A DNA stretch of 64,000 nt from Paracoccaceae bacterium (GTDB lineage: Bacteria > Pseudomonadota > Alphaproteobacteria > Rhodobacterales > Rhodobacteraceae): the NCBI GenBank assembly GCA_028284705.1, contig JANQRE010000004.1:124001-188000 (forward strand), read 5' to 3'. Below are positions 26,794 through 35,138 of the stretch, in pieces. The position numbers and the translations under genes are program-made. The number at the start of each line of letters is the position of its first letter. Position 1 is the stretch's first letter. The notes beneath the pieces are model-generated. The model was not told the DNA's origin. It worked only from the letters and a program-made list of their open reading frames with translations, and searched no databases.

Positions 26794-27849
26794 GTGGGAA
26801 CCGTCACGGCAATCAAGGGCGCAAAGGGAACGCGATATCGGGCTCAAGTCAGGCGAAAGGGCCACCCGCAACAGTCGGAGTACTTTGCGCGCCGAAAAGA
26901 CGCGAAAGCTTGGATTAGAAAAATTGAAATGGAATTGGACGCTGGTCGGTTCCTGTTTGACGGAGCCTCAAAGAAAAGAACTGTATCCGATCTGATCGAG
27001 CGCTACGAAGCTGATATTCTGCCCGAAAAAAAATCTCGAAGGGACCAGCGTCAGCAACTTGTGGTTTGGAGGGAGCTAATTGGCCATGAAAAGTTGCTTA
27101 GCCTGTCTTCTGCGACGTTGATGGAAGCCAGGCGAAGGATAGCCGGGCGCACGACGCGATATGGCAAGCCGGTCTCCAATGCTACCGTTAACCGATACTT
27201 AGCGGTGCTGTCGCACGTCCTCAATATCGCTGAAAACCAGTATCAATGGATCTCCGAAAACCCGATGCGGCGTGTTCCGTTGCTCAAGGAAGCTCAAGGT
27301 CGGGATCGAGTGCTCAGTGATGCAGAGATCCAACGGCTCCTAGATGCGTGTGCCGAACTGAAGGATAGCAGGCTTGAAGTGATTGTTTTGATGGCGCTGA
27401 CATCTGCAATGCGTCGAGGTGAGATTATGAACCTCACCTGGGACAGGGTGTTTCTAGACGAAGGAATAGTTAAAATTGAAGAACCCAAAAACGGCGAACG
27501 AAGGACTGCGACTGTCTTACCGGAGGTGGTGAACCGGTTATCAGCACTACAAGATGAAGAAGGACGCATTGGTTACCTGTTTCCCAACAAAACACTGACC
27601 GGGCCTTGGGATTTCAAGAAGACTTGGCAAAAGGTTGTTCAACGCGCCGATTTAAAGGATTTTCGTTTTCATGATCTGAGGCATACGGCAGCGACCATGA
27701 TTGCAAAGAGCGGTGGATCGGTTCCCCAAATCGCTGCGGTTCTGGGGCATAAGTCGTTCAAAATGGCGAGCCGTTACGCACATCTTACCGAAGGTCATAC
27801 ACGTGAGCTTTTGAGTAAAACTATGAAGGGCGTTTTTTCCAATGACTGA
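26794..27849 (+). CDS. int: Tyrosine-type site-specific integrase of the island
   Basis: The GTG at 26794 (with GGAG 8 bases upstream) gives 351 residues with a normal N-terminal arm-binding start (VGTVTAIKGAKGTRYRAQVRRKG); the open frame extends to 26686 without support. A SAM-like core-binding domain follows. The catalytic residues of tyrosine recombinases are present: Arg in SAMRRGEIMNLTW, the HxxR box in HDLRHTAATM, His in LGHKSFKM, and the nucleophile Tyr in SRYAHLTEGH. It lies 170 bp from tRNA-Thr and should catalyse integration and excision at the 42-bp repeats. Confidence 0.93.
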   Translation: MGTVTAIKGAKGTRYRAQVRRKGHPQQSEYFARRKDAKAWIRKIEMELDAGRFLFDGASKKRTVSDLIERYEADILPEKKSRRDQRQQLVVWRELIGHEKLLSLSSATLMEARRRIAGRTTRYGKPVSNATVNRYLAVLSHVLNIAENQYQWISENPMRRVPLLKEAQGRDRVLSDAEIQRLLDACAELKDSRLEVIVLMALTSAMRRGEIMNLTWDRVFLDEGIVKIEEPKNGERRTATVLPEVVNRLSALQDEEGRIGYLFPNKTLTGPWDFKKTWQKVVQRADLKDFRFHDLRHTAATMIAKSGGSVPQIAAVLGHKSFKMASRYAHLTEGHTRELLSKTMKGVFSND

Positions 27850-28510
27850 GCCGGAAGTGTGGGACCGACTCATGTCAGATGTCGACTTTGTGGATATCTC
27901 GCTACCGTATTTCAAGAAGAAGTATTGGAGCCTCCATGAAGGTTGTTGTCTCATTGCCAAGGTCAATCCGCAGACACATCCTGGCGTTGGCGCAGGCTAC
28001 GAGGACTGGAGCGAAGATGATCTGGAAAGCGAAAAAGACTATACAAGAAGGCCCTTTCAGGTTGCTTTGCGTTCGATTTTGGCGAGGTCGGAAGCAGATC
28101 TATTCGAGTTCGAGAAACCCAAGCTGGACGCGCACCGTGTCGATACTCCATTGGTGAATGGAAATTCGGTGCTACTGGATGCTACCGTCTTCGTGGAATG
28201 GGTATTGAAGCGTTGGCCAGAACAGACAATGCATTTCGAGTCAGCTTGGAAGGCGAGGCAAAACAGGAAGGCGAATTCTATATCCGGCCACCTCGGCGCA
28301 ATTGGTCAGACTAAAGGGTCATTGAACGACGCTAAGCGGCGCGAGGCTTTTGTTCAATTGCGAAACGACATGGGATCTAAGTATGACCAGACTTCAGATC
28401 GTGAATTGGCCAAGCTGCTCGCCGACAGAATCAAGACCGAGAAATATAGCGCTAAGCCCGAGACGTTGAGGAAGAGTTTCTCTAAATGGCGTGCGAAGTT
28501 GTTTGAGTAA
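27842..28510 (+). CDS. Hypothetical island protein coupled to the integrase
   Basis: This 222-residue protein overlaps the end of the integrase gene by 8 bases, so it is translated from the same mRNA. The C-terminal third (YDQTSDRELAKLLADRIKTEKYSAKPETLRKSFSKWRAKLF) looks like a small helical, HTH-like DNA-binding region. The N-terminal part has two cysteines in EGCCLIAKVNP. No known family is recognised. Its link with the integrase suggests a role in recombination or its control, perhaps as a directionality factor or repressor, but this is inference. Confidence 0.7.
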   Translation: MTEPEVWDRLMSDVDFVDISLPYFKKKYWSLHEGCCLIAKVNPQTHPGVGAGYEDWSEDDLESEKDYTRRPFQVALRSILARSEADLFEFEKPKLDAHRVDTPLVNGNSVLLDATVFVEWVLKRWPEQTMHFESAWKARQNRKANSISGHLGAIGQTKGSLNDAKRREAFVQLRNDMGSKYDQTSDRELAKLLADRIKTEKYSAKPETLRKSFSKWRAKLFE

Positions 28511-28599
28511 CCCAGTGGCGGACAAAAAAACCCAATCCGGTCCGCATAAGTAATTGAGAAATAAATATTTTAATTCTGCGGGTGGATTTGATCCATGCT

Positions 28600-28759
28600 T
28601 TCCACCCAGGCCGCGAAGAGGGCCATGGGTCTCAAGAGCTTCTGTCGCGTATGCCGAGCAGCTCGGCTGAAAGCGGCAGGAGTGGCCAAGCCAAGGAGAA
28701 AGGATCAGCCGGTAGCCGCGCATCGGCAAGATCAAGATCCATGTCAGGACGGCCCTCAT
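28600..28759 (-). pseudogene. yidD: Truncated yidD-like gene
   Basis: From ATG 28759 the frame reads MRAVLTWILILPMRGYRLIL and then SPWLGHSCRFQPSCSAYATEALETHGPLRGL. This is the N-terminal and central part of YidD, including the conserved cysteines. After about residue 53 the similarity stops: the family continues with an LAxKRxxRCHPW-type segment, whereas here the frame runs into AT-rich DNA. The 3' part is therefore lost. Full-length YidD helps membrane protein insertion and normally lies beside rnpA and yidC, so this is a displaced fragment. The exact breakpoint is approximate. Confidence 0.65.
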
Positions 28760-28889
28760 TAGCGCACTCGCAACCGGCTTGCACTGCCTGCTTGCCAGAC
28801 CTCGACCTCGGCGGCTGAACGGCCGTAGCGGAGCGTGGCAACCGGTGCCGAGACCCGGCACATGTCATGGGTTCCCGGAGAGTTCGTGG

Positions 28890-29282
28890 TTATGGAATCG
28901 TAACTGATGTCTGGCCCGCATAGGTGATCGAAATTACACCCGCCCAGCTACACATCAGGGTCGAAGTGTCGTTGAGAGCTACCGCGTTGTTGATCAATAT
29001 GGTCGGGCTTCCCGGTGTCCAAGGGGCGGGTGTGACCGGGACACAGGGCATAGGGGTCAAAACTCCCGCCGCGGCCGACGTCGCACTCGCAACCGTAGGA
29101 TTTGCCAAGGACGAACACATGCCGAAGGGCGCCACATTCGCAGACGGAATGTGATCCAGTATAGTAGCTGCCACGCAATTTTCCGCCGTCACGAGCGAGC
29201 CTTTGGGAATTGCCGTCAACGGAGAGGGCGTTGTTCCGAATGTGCATTTACACATCGCACCCGTTACGCATTGCATTGCCAT
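28890..29282 (-). CDS. DUF4280 PAAR-like protein
   Basis: This 130-residue protein has the DUF4280 pattern: an N-terminal CVTGAMCKCTFGTTPSPL, then DHIPSANVAPFGMCSSLANP, a central PMPCVPVTPAPWTPGSPTILIN and a C-terminal CSWAGVISITYAGQ. Such PAAR-like proteins cap the spike of type VI secretion systems or related contractile injection machines and often carry effectors. There are no other secretion genes in the window, so it is an orphan tip. AAGGAG precedes the start. The gene looks intact despite decayed neighbours. Confidence 0.82.
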   Translation of the reverse strand: MAMQCVTGAMCKCTFGTTPSPLTAIPKGSLVTAENCVAATILDHIPSANVAPFGMCSSLANPTVASATSAAAGVLTPMPCVPVTPAPWTPGSPTILINNAVALNDTSTLMCSWAGVISITYAGQTSVTIP

Positions 29283-29515
29283 TATGAACTCCTTGTCTCA
29301 AAAAGTGCTATTTCGCGTCGGAAAAGTGGTTCCGGCTCGGCGGAAATGGCCGAGATACGGCGATTGGATAGGCAAATGCACCGACACATCGCAACGCCCC
29401 TCATGCGCGCATCCTCCAACGGCTCTCGCCGCCGGAGTCCTCAACTTCCACACCAAGGGCCAGCAGCTGGTCCCGCCACCTTGCGGCCCATGGAATTGAA
29501 CTGGTGCAGCATTTG
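29283..29515. other. Intergenic stretch in the decayed left part of the island
   Basis: No credible gene is seen. It contains the ribosome binding site of the DUF4280 gene at its left edge and otherwise unassigned GC-rich sequence. Confidence 0.4.
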
Positions 29516-29848
29516 TCAGAACGGCATTTCAGCGGTTTCTGGGATCAAGTCATTCGCGGACACCACAACCTCTTTGGGTTGCAAGAGCAGCATGTTGAGG
29601 TTTTCTTTCAATTCTCCGTTGTACATGTTTCGAGCGATGACCACAACACGGGTCTTCTTGTCTGAATCCGTCCAGTTTTTCAGCGGAACAGGCGCATCAA
29701 AGATGTGCTGCACGCCGTAGAACACGAAAGGCTAAGGCATGTCGTCAACGTGCACTATCCCTTTCATGCGCAAGGTGTCGGGACCATTGAACTTGATTGT
29801 TGGGCCGGTGCATGTCTCGTTTGCGTTGCTTGAGGCGACTACAGCCAT
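29516..29848 (-). pseudogene. ORF of 110 codons interrupted by an in-frame TAG
   Basis: The reading frame starts at ATG 29848 (MAVVASSNANETCTG) and continues through a TAG at 29732-29734 (codon 39) without frameshift to a second stop at 29516. The part after the TAG (VFYGVQHIFDAPVPLKNWTD, KKTRVVVIARNMYNGEL) has a normal amino-acid mix and could start at an internal GTG. No family is recognised. It lies upstream of the DUF4280 gene on the same strand, so it may be a remnant of that gene's partner. Confidence 0.5.
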
Positions 29849-30066
29849 AGCCAGAGTTCGTCATGGCGCGTGATCTTGAGATCGACTGCTGCGGCGGGAG
29901 TCACTTCAGCTTCCTCGCAAGTCAGGTTATTCCGCTGACTTCCAATTCGCAGTTTGCTCGATATCGCGCTTGCGGCGAATGTCTCCTTCGACGGACGCAC
30001 TGCAGCGATGAAGTACTTAGGTCAATGTCTGGAATGGGCCGCCCCCGTGAAAGCGACCCAATTGGA

Positions 30067-30699
30067 CTAGATTTCAATGGCTTCTGCGATGGCCAACGCA
30101 TCCTCAAGCTCAACGCCCAGGTATCTAACGGTGCTGTCCATCTTCGTGTGGCCCAGAAGGAGTTGTACTGCTCGCAGATTGCCGGTCTTCTTATAGATCT
30201 GGGTGACCTTGGTTCGACGCATCGAATGCGTGCCGTAGGCGCTCGCCTCTAGGCCAATCGAAGTCACCCAGTCGCGAACGATCCGCGCGTACTGGCGGGT
30301 CGAGATATGCAGACGCTCATGGAAGCGGCCAGGCCACAGGTACTCTGAGCCGATCATGAGCTCATCCTCCATCCATTTCTCGACGGAGGCACGTGTACCT
30401 TCAGTTATCACGAAGCGTACTGGCTTTTGCGTCTTGCTTTGCAAGATCGACGCTCGCTCCTTGATCTGACCGGATGCCATGATGTCGACGACCTTCATCT
30501 TTACCAAATCACAGCCTCGGAGCTTGCTGTCGATCGCCATGTTGAATAGGGCGAGATCCCGATGGTTTTCGGCCAGTTCGAGGCGGACTCTTATTGCCCA
30601 AACGTGCTTCCGCTTTAGGGGACGCTTCTGGCCGACGATACGTCCTTTGTTCTAGGCGGGGCGTAGCGCGCGAATGGCAGGTAGGTTTGGTGTTTCCAT
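30067..30699 (-). pseudogene. Short tyrosine recombinase with in-frame TAG at codon 16
   Basis: The frame from ATG 30699 reads METPNLPAIRALRPA, meets TAG at 30652-30654, and continues as NKGRIVGQKRPLKRKHVWA to a normal end at 30067, 210 codons in total. The catalytic region is recognisable: LFNMAIDSKLRGCDLVKMKV with the first Arg, HSMRRTKVTQIYKKTG as the HxxR box, LLLGHTKMDSTVRYLGV with the His and the Tyr nucleophile. This is a compact integrase. A TGG (Trp) to TAG change would explain the stop. An internal start at 30540 gives a 157-residue C-terminal piece. Confidence 0.75.
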
Positions 30700-30990
30700 G
30701 ACTGATCCTCCGATCCGCCAAACCCTCCCTAAACGCCAACCTGAAGTTGACGCCACACCGTAACACAGTCGTGTTCGTGAAATGCTTGGCTCACAGCTAC
30801 CAGTTCTCCCGCGTTGTCGGCGCAGCAAGATCTAAACCTTTTGGCCCGGCTGCAAGCAGCTAGGTGGGTTCAGGCACCTTAACGCGCGCGGAACACGCTC
30901 ATGAAGATAATTGCTTGTCGAGCATAATGTTATATCATAACAGAAATGTGCTGCCCTGCCCCAACTGAAGAGTTAGTCCCAAGGAGTTCG

Positions 30991-31269
30991 ATGAAGAAAA
31001 TCAACAACCTTGGTGCCACGAGCATTCGGCGAAAGCGCCGGACTTGCGATCCAATGGCAGCGTATGACGCCCTTCCAGCCCCGCTGAGGCGATGGCTATC
31101 TGATGCAGCATTGCCTTGGTCCCCTTCGTCGGTGCGACGCATCTGGTCGACATCCCTGGCCAATGGTCTGTCGCCGGAAGAGATACTCCTATCGCTGAGC
31201 CAGACCGAAGCACGCACGCTCGCCCGCGACCAGCAATCCACCACTTTCAAACTAAATTCTCAGACTTGA
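30991..31269 (+). CDS. DUF6525 family small protein
   Basis: The 92 residues start at ATG 30991, with AAGGAG 6 bases upstream; an in-frame ATG at 30946 has no site. The core DPMAAYDALPAPLRRWLSDAALPWSPSSVRRIW is a conserved block I associate with the Rhodobacteraceae DUF6525 family. The N terminus is basic (SIRRKRRTC). Function is unknown. It lies 11 bp upstream of the importer binding-protein gene and is probably the first gene of that operon. Confidence 0.75.
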   Translation: MKKINNLGATSIRRKRRTCDPMAAYDALPAPLRRWLSDAALPWSPSSVRRIWSTSLANGLSPEEILLSLSQTEARTLARDQQSTTFKLNSQT

Positions 31270-31280
31270 AGGAAACGCCC

Positions 31281-32804
31281 ATGTCTCTCTTTTCACGGCT
31301 CGCCTTTGCCGCATTCATGGCACTCAACGCAGCCCTCCCTGCGGCGGCTCAAGAGGGTAGCTTGACGATCTCAATCGGGTTCGGCCCGACTGCCGAAGTC
31401 CCTGACCCCCGCGCAAGCTACAACGGCTGGATGTCCAACCAGACCGGTGTAACAGAGACCCTGATGGGCATCGATTATGATCTGAACCTCTACCCCCGTC
31501 TGGCTGAGAGCGTGGAGCAAGCCTCCCCCACAACCTGGCGGGTCAAATTGCGCGATGGTCTGACCTTCCATGACGGCTCGCCTGTTACGGCGCAGGCTGT
31601 TGTTGATGCCATCGCGCCGATCTCGGATGAGACCCACCCGGGCAATAACGCCCGTGTGGCGAAGCTTATGGATCTCGCAAGCATGTCCGCGGATGGCGAA
31701 GACGTGGTTGTGTTCGAGACGAACAGCCCAAACGCTGCCTTCCCATGGACGCTGTCCGAGCCTGGCATCGCGATACTAGGCGAACCGTCAGACGCATTCC
31801 CGATCAACGCGACGGGGCCGTTCGTCTTCAAAGAAGCTGTGCCGGAGCAGCTTTATCGCGTTGAAGCCAATACGAATTATCGCCTTGGCGCGCCCGGCCT
31901 GGAAGAGGTTCGTGTTGTGGTTGCGGGCGATCCAGCTACGGCAGCATTGGCGTTTGAGGCGGGTGAGGTCGATATGGTGATCAACTATCCTGAGACGGAT
32001 TTCGATCGCATCAAGGAAACCGGTGCACTTGGTTTCTCGGCCCCAACAGCGCGGCTCTATTTCTACACTGTGAATGCGGCGAGCGGGCCTATGGCCAATC
32101 CGCTGATCCGTCAGGCTGTCTCCATGGCGATTGACCGTCAGGGCGTGGTGGATGCCGTACTTTCGGGCGTCGGGGGTGTCCCTGCCGAGACTGTTTTCCC
32201 GGAGGGCAAAGGCTGGGCGGCGGATATTTCCGTGCCCTACGATCCCGCAAAAGCCGAGGAGCTTTTGGCCGAGGCTGGTGCTGTCAAGGAAGGTGGTCGC
32301 TGGATGCTTGACGGGGAGCCGCTGGAAATCGACATCGTGACCTATTCGTCTCGCGCGGCATTGCCTCCAACAGCGGAACTGACTCAAGCCTTTCTCGCAG
32401 CCATCGGGGTCACCGCGAATATCAGGGTCGGTGAGTGGGGTGCCAGCAATGATCTGATCGCTGCAGGGGAGGCAGACCTGTTTCTTCAAGCCTGGGTGAC
32501 CACACCGCAGGGTGATCCCGGCGCTGTTCTGGAGACGCTTCTGAAGTCGGATGGTGGCTCGAACTCAGGCAAATATTCCAACCCTGAGTTGGACAAACTC
32601 CTCAACGACGGTCGTCTGACATTTGAACAGGAGAAACGCGAAGCAATTTATGACAAAGTTCAGGAGATCATCGCGGCTGACGCTGCCATGATCCCTGTCT
32701 TTCATGTGGCTCAAACCAATGTCGCCAAGCCCGGGCTGACCGGCTACGCGGTGCATCCGACCGAGACCTATTGGATCACACACGAGACGAAGTTCGCTGA
32801 ATGA
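31281..32804 (+). CDS. Nickel/peptide-type ABC transporter substrate-binding protein (SBP family 5)
   Basis: The 507 residues start at ATG 31281, and the signal peptide ends at PAAAQ. The family 5 pattern is complete: YLP/MGIDYDLNLYPRLAESV, TWRVKLRDGLTFHDGSPVTAQAVVDA, FEAGEVDMVINYPETDFD, NPLIRQAVSMAIDRQGVV, and YDPAKAEELLAEAG. Members bind peptides, nickel, or metal-metallophore complexes. In this iron-rich island a metal or metallophore is attractive, but the sequence does not decide it. It heads a five-gene importer operon in which every junction overlaps or nearly so. Confidence 0.9.
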   Translation: MSLFSRLAFAAFMALNAALPAAAQEGSLTISIGFGPTAEVPDPRASYNGWMSNQTGVTETLMGIDYDLNLYPRLAESVEQASPTTWRVKLRDGLTFHDGSPVTAQAVVDAIAPISDETHPGNNARVAKLMDLASMSADGEDVVVFETNSPNAAFPWTLSEPGIAILGEPSDAFPINATGPFVFKEAVPEQLYRVEANTNYRLGAPGLEEVRVVVAGDPATAALAFEAGEVDMVINYPETDFDRIKETGALGFSAPTARLYFYTVNAASGPMANPLIRQAVSMAIDRQGVVDAVLSGVGGVPAETVFPEGKGWAADISVPYDPAKAEELLAEAGAVKEGGRWMLDGEPLEIDIVTYSSRAALPPTAELTQAFLAAIGVTANIRVGEWGASNDLIAAGEADLFLQAWVTTPQGDPGAVLETLLKSDGGSNSGKYSNPELDKLLNDGRLTFEQEKREAIYDKVQEIIAADAAMIPVFHVAQTNVAKPGLTGYAVHPTETYWITHETKFAE

Positions 32805-33484
32805 CGCTACGAGTTTCCGGCCTAAGTGCGATGCGCTCGGGCCGGACCATCCTTCATCCCACGTCCCTTACGATTGAGCCCCGTGCCCGCATCGGGCTTG
32901 TCGGGACATCGGGGTCTGGCAAATCCACTCTGGGTCACGCCTTGATCGACGACTTGCGGGCACAAGGCCACAGCGTTGCCCATGTGCCGCAAAGCCCTGA
33001 CGAAGCCCTCGACCCGTTGCGTAGCATGGCGTTTCATTGGCGCGAGGCGGAGTGGGCCTTGGGGCTGCAACCCGGTTCAGCGGATCAGAAGACCTTGTTC
33101 ACCGCACTGAAGATCGCAGGCGGCGATCTGCGCAAACGCCCCTGGGGGTGGAGTCGCGGCATGCAGCAAAGGTTCGTGATCGCGATGGCCTTGATCGGAT
33201 CGCCCGACCTCATCGTGTTAGATGAACCGACCTCAGCCCTGGACCCGGTAGTTGCAGCCGCGACCATGGACCTGCTCGACCGACATCTTGAGGGGCGGGC
33301 CACGGCCATGATGCTGATCACCCACGATCTTGGACTTGCCGCCAGGCGTGTCTCAACCCTGATGGTGATGCAAGAGGGGCGGATTGTGGAACAGGCTCCG
33401 ACAGCGGAAATTTTGGAGCGCCCAAAAACGCGTGCTTCCAAATCCTTGACCGCTCATCGGAACTGGATGGCGCTGCCATGCTAA
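32801..33484 (+). CDS. ABC importer ATP-binding protein 1 (NikD type)
   Basis: This 227-residue ATPase overlaps the binding-protein gene by 4 bases. Walker A is GTSGSGKST. Walker B is LIVLDEPTSALD. The signature is unusual, WSRGMQQRFVIAMAL, in place of LSGGQ-QR. The protein lacks the C-terminal oligopeptide-transporter extension, like NikD. It would form a heterodimer with the next gene's product at the cytoplasmic face of the importer. Confidence 0.9.
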   Translation: MTLRVSGLSAMRSGRTILHPTSLTIEPRARIGLVGTSGSGKSTLGHALIDDLRAQGHSVAHVPQSPDEALDPLRSMAFHWREAEWALGLQPGSADQKTLFTALKIAGGDLRKRPWGWSRGMQQRFVIAMALIGSPDLIVLDEPTSALDPVVAAATMDLLDRHLEGRATAMMLITHDLGLAARRVSTLMVMQEGRIVEQAPTAEILERPKTRASKSLTAHRNWMALPC

Positions 33485-34203
33485 AGATCGATCAGGTCTC
33501 GGTCCGACGCGGGTCTTCGGTTGCTCTTGAGGACATTTCACTCTCAATTCCGCATGCGAAAACTCTTGCCGTCGTCGGTGAAAGCGGAGCTGGAAAATCC
33601 ACACTGATTGCCGCGATCCTCGGTCTGATCAAACCGTGGAAAGGAAAGATCACTTGGGCCGGTGCTGCTGTCAGCTCCTGCCGCCCCGCGCTGGTCATGC
33701 AGGAGCCGCGCTCGGCGTTCAACCCGGTACTATCCTTACGCCGATCCGTGCTGGAGCCGATTTCTGCTCAGGGTACGAGTGTTCCGGGTGAGCGGATCAA
33801 GCGTCTCTGCGACGGTCTCGAACTGTCGGCAGAAATTCTCGACAGACGACCGAGCGAGGTCTCCATCGGGCAAGCTCAACGGGTGGGCATTCTTCGGGCT
33901 CTGATTGCCGCGCCGCCACTGGTTTTGTTCGATGAACCTCTTTCGGCACTTGATGCCGTCACGCAGAAACACACGGCAAAGCTCATCACAGATTTGCGGA
34001 GCGAAGAAGGCTTCGCAGCCCTTATTGTTACGCATGATATCGGCTACGCAGTTGCCCATGCCGATGAGATCGCGGTTCTCAAATCCGGTCGCATCGAAGA
34101 GGTTGCCACAGCGCGGTCCTTCGCCGCGTCGCCGCAGTCAAGCTATGGCCAGACACTAAGAGATGCCGCCATCTCGCTTGGCGCCTTGGATACGGCAGCA
34201 TGA
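33478..34203 (+). CDS. ABC importer ATP-binding protein 2 (NikE type)
   Basis: This 241-residue ATPase overlaps the first by 7 bases. Walker A is GESGAGKST, the signature VSIGQAQRVGILRAL is again non-canonical, and Walker B is LVLFDEPLSALD followed by the H-loop IVTHDIGYAV. Both ATPases thus have a modified signature helix while keeping the Q-R pair. It completes the ATPase pair of the nickel/peptide-type importer. Confidence 0.9.
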   Translation: MLKIDQVSVRRGSSVALEDISLSIPHAKTLAVVGESGAGKSTLIAAILGLIKPWKGKITWAGAAVSSCRPALVMQEPRSAFNPVLSLRRSVLEPISAQGTSVPGERIKRLCDGLELSAEILDRRPSEVSIGQAQRVGILRALIAAPPLVLFDEPLSALDAVTQKHTAKLITDLRSEEGFAALIVTHDIGYAVAHADEIAVLKSGRIEEVATARSFAASPQSSYGQTLRDAAISLGALDTAA

Positions 34204-35138
34204 TCGCCACGTTACTCTCCTTGCTGTTGCGCGCGGTGGTGGTTCTTGCAGGGACAGCGGTCTTGACCTTCGCGCTTCTCTGGAACGCTCCGGGCGACCC
34301 AGCCCAGGCCATCGCCATGGCAAGGTTCGACGCACTTCTCACGGAAGACGTCATCGACCAGGTGCGCGAAGAGGTTGGCCTGAACGCCAATTTCTGGGGG
34401 GCTTTCGTGGATTGGGTTGGGCCGCTCCTTGTGCTCGACTTCGGAAACTCCGCCGTCACCGGTCGTCCCGTATGGCCCGATCTTTGGGTTTCAATCACCT
34501 ATACCTTTCCTTTGGCTTTGGCAGGTTTGGCAATCGGCCTCGTCATCTCACTTCCGCTGGCGATCCTCGCCACACAGCACCCCGGGCGGCTTCTGGACCG
34601 TTTCGCCGTTGCCATTGCCTCGCTCGGCACAGCCATCCCAGCCTTTTGGCTTGGCTTACTCCTTATCCTGCTTTTTGCGGTGCAACTGGACTGGCTCCCG
34701 GCCATGGGTGCCCGCACACCGGCTCACGCCATCCTGCCGGCCTTGACCCTGGGTCTCGGTGTTGCAGCATCGCTGACGCGGATCATACGCTCCGGCATCC
34801 TGGAGGCCCGAGGTCAGCAATTCCTTCCTGCGCTCAGTCGCCGAGGTGTGTCTCCAAAGGCGATTGGCCGAGACCACGTCGCACCACATGCTGCTGTTCC
34901 GGTTGTCACGGTGGTCGGATTGGAATTGGCTTTCCTCCTCGAAGGCCTTGTGGTGGTCGAGGTGATCTTCGGGCGACCGGGCCTCGGCACGTTTTTGACA
35001 TCGGCGATCCTGGACAGAGACTTCCCGCATGTGCAGGCCGTCGTCGTTCTCACGGCGCTGGTCTTCGTCTCGGTCAACCTGATCGTTGACGTGATCTACC
35101 GGCAGATTGACCCCCGGATCGGAGAGCGTGATGCGTAG
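34200..35138 (+). CDS. ABC importer permease 1 (DppB/NikB type)
   Basis: This 312-residue inner-membrane protein overlaps the ATPase gene by 4 bases. The N-terminal helix LLRAVVVLAGTAVLTFALLWNAPGDPA carries the PGDP motif of DppB/NikB permeases. A large periplasmic loop follows, then five more helices, with the EAA-like coupling loop RRGVSPKAIGRDHVAPHAAVPVV and the C-terminal FGRPGLGTFLTSAILDRDFPHVQAVV. It pairs with the next permease. Confidence 0.92.
   Translation: MIATLLSLLLRAVVVLAGTAVLTFALLWNAPGDPAQAIAMARFDALLTEDVIDQVREEVGLNANFWGAFVDWVGPLLVLDFGNSAVTGRPVWPDLWVSITYTFPLALAGLAIGLVISLPLAILATQHPGRLLDRFAVAIASLGTAIPAFWLGLLLILLFAVQLDWLPAMGARTPAHAILPALTLGLGVAASLTRIIRSGILEARGQQFLPALSRRGVSPKAIGRDHVAPHAAVPVVTVVGLELAFLLEGLVVVEVIFGRPGLGTFLTSAILDRDFPHVQAVVVLTALVFVSVNLIVDVIYRQIDPRIGERDA

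Noticed and set aside
29863-30252. Plus-strand open frame of 129 codons across the integrase relic
   Set aside because: More than half lies antisense to the recognisable recombinase, and no ribosome site or family is seen.
29849-30990. Additional gene fragments around the integrase relic
   Set aside because: Short stretches look like old remnants, but none gives a frame with a start, a ribosome site or a recognisable family.
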